Made by a program: the position numbers and the translations under genes. The notes beneath the pieces were generated by a model, which saw only the letters and a list, made by a program, of their open reading frames with translations, was not told the origin of the DNA and ran no database searches. From Cryobacterium levicorallinum (GTDB lineage: Bacteria > Actinomycetota > Actinomycetes > Actinomycetales > Microbacteriaceae): 35,532 nucleotides of DNA. The DNA is taken from positions 1-35,532 of the forward strand of contig NZ_SOFE01000017.1 in NCBI RefSeq assembly GCF_004402405.1, given 5' to 3'. This document shows, piece after piece, positions 32,986-35,532 of the stretch (positions within the stretch are counted from its first letter, which is position 1; the number at the start of each line of letters is the position of its first letter).

Positions 32986-35080
32986 TCGGCTCCGTCTCGT
33001 CGTCTGCGTCCGTAATTGAAACGGATGCCGCAGCGTCGGTTTCCGCCTCGTTGCCGATCTCAACGTCGGTTTCGGCGGTGTCCGCCGCTTCGTTGACGAT
33101 GTCGTCGGCGTCGTCGGCGTCGGTAATCGGCGCGGCGACAGCGTTGAGCCCGGCTTCGGCAACGGCACGAGCCGCTTCGCCGGCGGCCACTCTGTCGTCT
33201 TCGTCGTCTTCGTCTCCGGCGTCGGCGGCTTCGGCGGCGAGGGCGGCGTCGTCGTCCTCTTCCATTTCCTCGATTTCTACGGTCTCGTCATCGTCACCGG
33301 AGGCCCCGATGGCAGCGTCGGCGCGGGAGGCCCGCTGGAGCCACTCGTCCGCTTCGTCCTCGCGACCGAGTTCGCTCAGCACCTCAGCGTAGGCGGCGAA
33401 CAGCTCGGGGCTGTAGGAAAAAGCCGTGTTCGGGTTGAGCTGCGGAATTTCGAGCTCGACCAGCGCGGCATCCGTTTCACCGAGGTCCAGCCGTGCGCCG
33501 GACATGGCGATGGCCAGGCCAACCTGCACGGACGGGGACAGCGTGCTGCGATCGACCGAGCGGCCAAGCTCGAGGGCACGGTCGGGGCGGCCGACGCCAC
33601 GTTCACTGTCGACCATGAGGGGAAGCTGGTCGTTCGAGCCGGAGATGCGACGGTAGGTGCGCAGTTCGCGCAGGGCCAGCGCGAAGTCACCGGTGGCATA
33701 CGCGGTGATCGCGAGGCTTTCGCGCACAACACCGATACGGCCGGCCCGACGGGCGGCGCTCATCACATGCTGGTGAGCCAGCTGCGGGTTCTCGTCGATG
33801 ACGCGGGCGGCCATCGCCAGGTGACGGCCGACGGTCTCGGCGTTCTCCTTGGTGAGGGTCTTGAGCTCGTTGCGGGCGATGCGGTCAAGGTCATTGGCCG
33901 AAATGTCGTCGGGAAGTTCCGGGTCGTCGTGACGCGGACGCACCGAACGCAGCTCGCGCTGCATGCGCTGCTCTTCGGTCATCTCCTCTTCAACGACGCG
34001 GGCATCGCGGTCGTTACGGGCCGGAGCGCCGTCGCGGGTCCACAACTTCTTGCCGGCATCGACGCGCGGAGCGCCGGCGCGGTTCGGCGAACCGCCGCGC
34101 TGGGTCCACGGCTTGCTATCGTTGTCGCTTCTCGGCCGGTCGTTGCTGGGCCGGTCAGAGTTACCCCGGTACGGGGGACGCTCACCCTGAGCCGGACGAT
34201 CGGAGTTACCCCGGTACGGAGCCCGGTCGTTCCCGCCGGAAGGACGCTCCGAATTGCCACGGAAGGGAGGTCGTTCCCCCTGGGCAGGACGATCCGAATT
34301 ACCCCGATAAGGGGGACGCTCACCCTGAGCCGGACGATCGGAGTTGCCCCGATACGGAGCCCGGTCACCCTGCGCGGGACGGTCAGAGTTACCACGGTAG
34401 GGAGGACGCTCACCCTGCGCGGGGCGGTCAGAGTTACCCCGGTACGGAGCCCGGTCGTTCCCGCCGGAAGGACGCTCCGAATTGCCACGGTACGGGGGAC
34501 GCTCGCCCTGGGCAGGACGGTCGGAGTTACCCCGGTACGGAGCCCGGTCGTTCCCGCCGGAAGGCCGGTCAGAATTGCCACGGTAGGGGGGACGCTCCCC
34601 CTGAGCCGGACGATCCGAATTACCCCGATACGGAGGTCGCTCACCCTGGGCAGGACGGTCAGAGTTGCCCCGGTAGGGGGGACGCTCACCCTGCGCGGGA
34701 CGGTCAGAGTTACCACGGTAGGGAGGACGCTCACCCTGCGCGGGACGGTCAGAGTTACCACGGTAAGGGGGACGCTCACCCTGCGCGGGACGGTCAGAGT
34801 TACCACGGTAAGGGGGACGCTCACCCTGCGCGGGACGGTCAGAGTTACCACGGTAAGGAGCACGGTCGTTGCCGCCGTATGCAGGGCGATCGGAATTGCC
34901 GCGATAAGGAGGTCGCTCGCCACCCTGCTGCGGGCGGTCGGAGTTACCGCGGTACGGTGGCTTCGCGCCATCGCGTCCGCCGGCAGGTCGCCCATTCGAG
35001 GGTCGGCCGCTCTGGTTCGAACGACGGTCGTCCTGACCGTTGTTACGGGAATCGCCGTCGCGGGGTCCTGAAGGGCTCAC
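32963..35080 (-). CDS. TPR-like protein with 18-copy Arg-rich repeat (Rv1691-like)
   Basis: The 705-residue protein has a disordered N-terminal region (about 1-345), a helical repeat domain (about 360-570) and an acidic tail (about 575-705). The N-terminal region holds 18 copies of a PYRGNSDRPAQGERP-type unit. The helical domain has TPR-like pairs, e.g. HVMSAARRAGRIGVVRESLAI and GRPDRALELGRSV. The GTG at 35080 has AGGAGA upstream at good spacing; the longer frame to 35167 lacks a site. The gene order with HAD, small ORF and tlyA matches Rv1691. The RG-rich repeats suggest RNA binding or condensate formation next to an rRNA operon (inference). Confidence 0.85.
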   Translation of the reverse strand: MSPSGPRDGDSRNNGQDDRRSNQSGRPSNGRPAGGRDGAKPPYRGNSDRPQQGGERPPYRGNSDRPAYGGNDRAPYRGNSDRPAQGERPPYRGNSDRPAQGERPPYRGNSDRPAQGERPPYRGNSDRPAQGERPPYRGNSDRPAQGERPPYRGNSDRPAQGERPPYRGNSDRPSGGNDRAPYRGNSDRPAQGERPPYRGNSERPSGGNDRAPYRGNSDRPAQGERPPYRGNSDRPAQGDRAPYRGNSDRPAQGERPPYRGNSDRPAQGERPPFRGNSERPSGGNDRAPYRGNSDRPAQGERPPYRGNSDRPSNDRPRSDNDSKPWTQRGGSPNRAGAPRVDAGKKLWTRDGAPARNDRDARVVEEEMTEEQRMQRELRSVRPRHDDPELPDDISANDLDRIARNELKTLTKENAETVGRHLAMAARVIDENPQLAHQHVMSAARRAGRIGVVRESLAITAYATGDFALALRELRTYRRISGSNDQLPLMVDSERGVGRPDRALELGRSVDRSTLSPSVQVGLAIAMSGARLDLGETDAALVELEIPQLNPNTAFSYSPELFAAYAEVLSELGREDEADEWLQRASRADAAIGASGDDDETVEIEEMEEDDDAALAAEAADAGDEDDEDDRVAAGEAARAVAEAGLNAVAAPITDADDADDIVNEAADTAETDVEIGNEAETDAAASVSITDADDETEPNAASPKA
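34129..34969. repeat. about 18 tandem 45-bp coding repeats
   Basis: Units of about 45 bp (some 51 or 54 bp with a GGND insertion) encode [YF]RGNS[DE]RP plus AQGER or SGGNDRA. Copies are nearly identical at DNA level, so copy number is likely variable. The central copies are most uniform, suggesting recent expansion. Confidence 0.92.
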
Positions 35081-35392
35081 TGTATCTCCTGTGTAATTAG
35101 TCCGGCATTTCGACAGACTTACTAAGCCTAATCCCTCACGCAAAATCGCGCTGAGAACCTCACCCAAGTGGATGCGGTTCCAACGTCAATCACGTGTCGG
35201 TCATGTGGGTGGGGCGTAGGGATTTTTGCGGGGTGACGAGTTCGAGTGTTTGAGCTGAGGCTCGAGTGTCCCGACGCCCCGCAAGAGTTCATGGTCGCGT
35301 CCCAGAAGCCGGCCCCGGTCGTGCCGATGGCGGGCGGGGCATGCTCGACCAACGGATGGGTGAGTGCGAAGCGGGACCGCTTGCGGTGTGGT
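35081..35392. other. intergenic region between rRNA terminators and the TPR gene
   Basis: It should contain the promoter of the minus-strand TPR gene. No clear -35/-10 pair can be fixed. A plus-strand frame from 35246 has no family similarity and no ribosome site. Nothing else seen. Confidence 0.45.
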
Positions 35393-35430
35393 GTTAACGA
35401 GAAACGGCCACCCTGGGGTGGCTCGTTAAC
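35393..35430 (-). terminator. second rRNA-operon hairpin
   Basis: GTTAACGA (35393-35400) pairs with 35423-35430, and inner GCCACCC/GGGTGGC arms pair at 35407-35413/35416-35422. It follows the main terminator on the minus strand, as a back-up. Confidence 0.65.
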
Positions 35431-35432
35431 GC

Positions 35433-35462
35433 AAAAAGGCCACCCTTTCGGGTGGCCTTTTT
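35433..35462 (-). terminator. main rRNA-operon terminator
   Basis: 13-bp perfect arms 35433-35445 and 35450-35462 with a TTTC loop and T/A runs on both sides, so it can work in both directions. It is 18 bp past the 5S 3' end. Confidence 0.93.
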
Positions 35463-35479
35463 GTTTGTTTCTAAGTTAA

Positions 35480-35532
35480 GTCCGGCGGTGTCTTACTCTC
35501 CCACAGGGTCCCCCCTGCAGTACCATCAGCGC
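35480..35532 (-). rRNA. rrf: 5S rRNA, 3' part (partial)
   Basis: The minus strand reads GCGCTGATGGTACTGCAGGG, then GGGACCCTGTGGGAGAGTA and GACACCGCCGGAC. This is the 3' half of an actinobacterial 5S rRNA. About 53 of some 117 nt are in the window; the 5' half and the rest of the rRNA operon lie to the right. Confidence 0.96.

Noticed and set aside
34129..34969. CRISPR array
   Set aside because: Units are tandem without unique spacers, stay in frame and encode a protein repeat.
33767..35071. Plus-strand 434-codon frame with repeated TVRVTPVR-like units
   Set aside because: The repeats mirror the 45-bp coding repeats of the minus-strand TPR-like gene.

Overview
The window looks like a chromosomal segment of a high-GC actinobacterium, most likely a member of the Microbacteriaceae (inferred from gene content and codon use, not from a search). 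The right half holds a block of housekeeping genes whose order closely matches Mycobacterium tuberculosis Rv1691-Rv1701 plus Rv1708-Rv1713. The left half is accessory and contains several decayed genes.

Left half (1 to about 18.2 kb). It opens with the tail of an unknown gene, then two tandem copies of a tRNA 3' end (281-366) with a strong terminator-like hairpin. These resemble the scar of site-specific integration into a tRNA gene. Next come an ECF sigma factor with a membrane anti-sigma-like partner (minus strand), an HSL-family esterase and a PucR/CdaR-type regulator. An IS1380-type transposase remnant follows. Then comes a possible metal-homeostasis block on the plus strand: a KmtR-like nickel/cobalt ArsR sensor translationally coupled to an MFS exporter, a DUF6153-like membrane protein, a methionine-rich DUF305 lipoprotein, two related M23 endopeptidases and an Asp-box lipoprotein. 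The last three are chained by stop/start overlaps with TTG starts. After that lie a DUF808 membrane protein, a PRISE-like reductase, a GAF-ANTAR regulator pseudogene, a GNAT fragment, and two paralogous secreted beta-helix proteins with Pro-rich linkers (minus strand).

Right half (about 18.2 kb to the end). Everything is on the minus strand, tightly packed and often overlapping. In transcription order from the right edge it holds: 5S rRNA end, tandem terminators, a repeat-rich TPR-like protein, HAD hydrolase, a 49-aa protein, tlyA, nadK, recN, pyrG, Nudix ADP-ribose pyrophosphatase, xerD, a 22-bp perfect hairpin, parA-like, scpA, scpB, rluB, tyrA, cmk and der. Chromosome segregation (ParA, ScpA, ScpB, XerD), nucleotide and NADP supply (pyrG, cmk, nadK) and ribosome or rRNA maturation (der, rluB, tlyA) are thus linked.

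The most interesting signals are the metal-sensor/envelope-peptidase block with its leaderless operator-over-start-codon arrangement and 19-codon leader ORF, the 18-copy 15-residue repeat in the TPR-like protein, and a strongly over-represented nonamer RCATCCGYT spread over the whole window.
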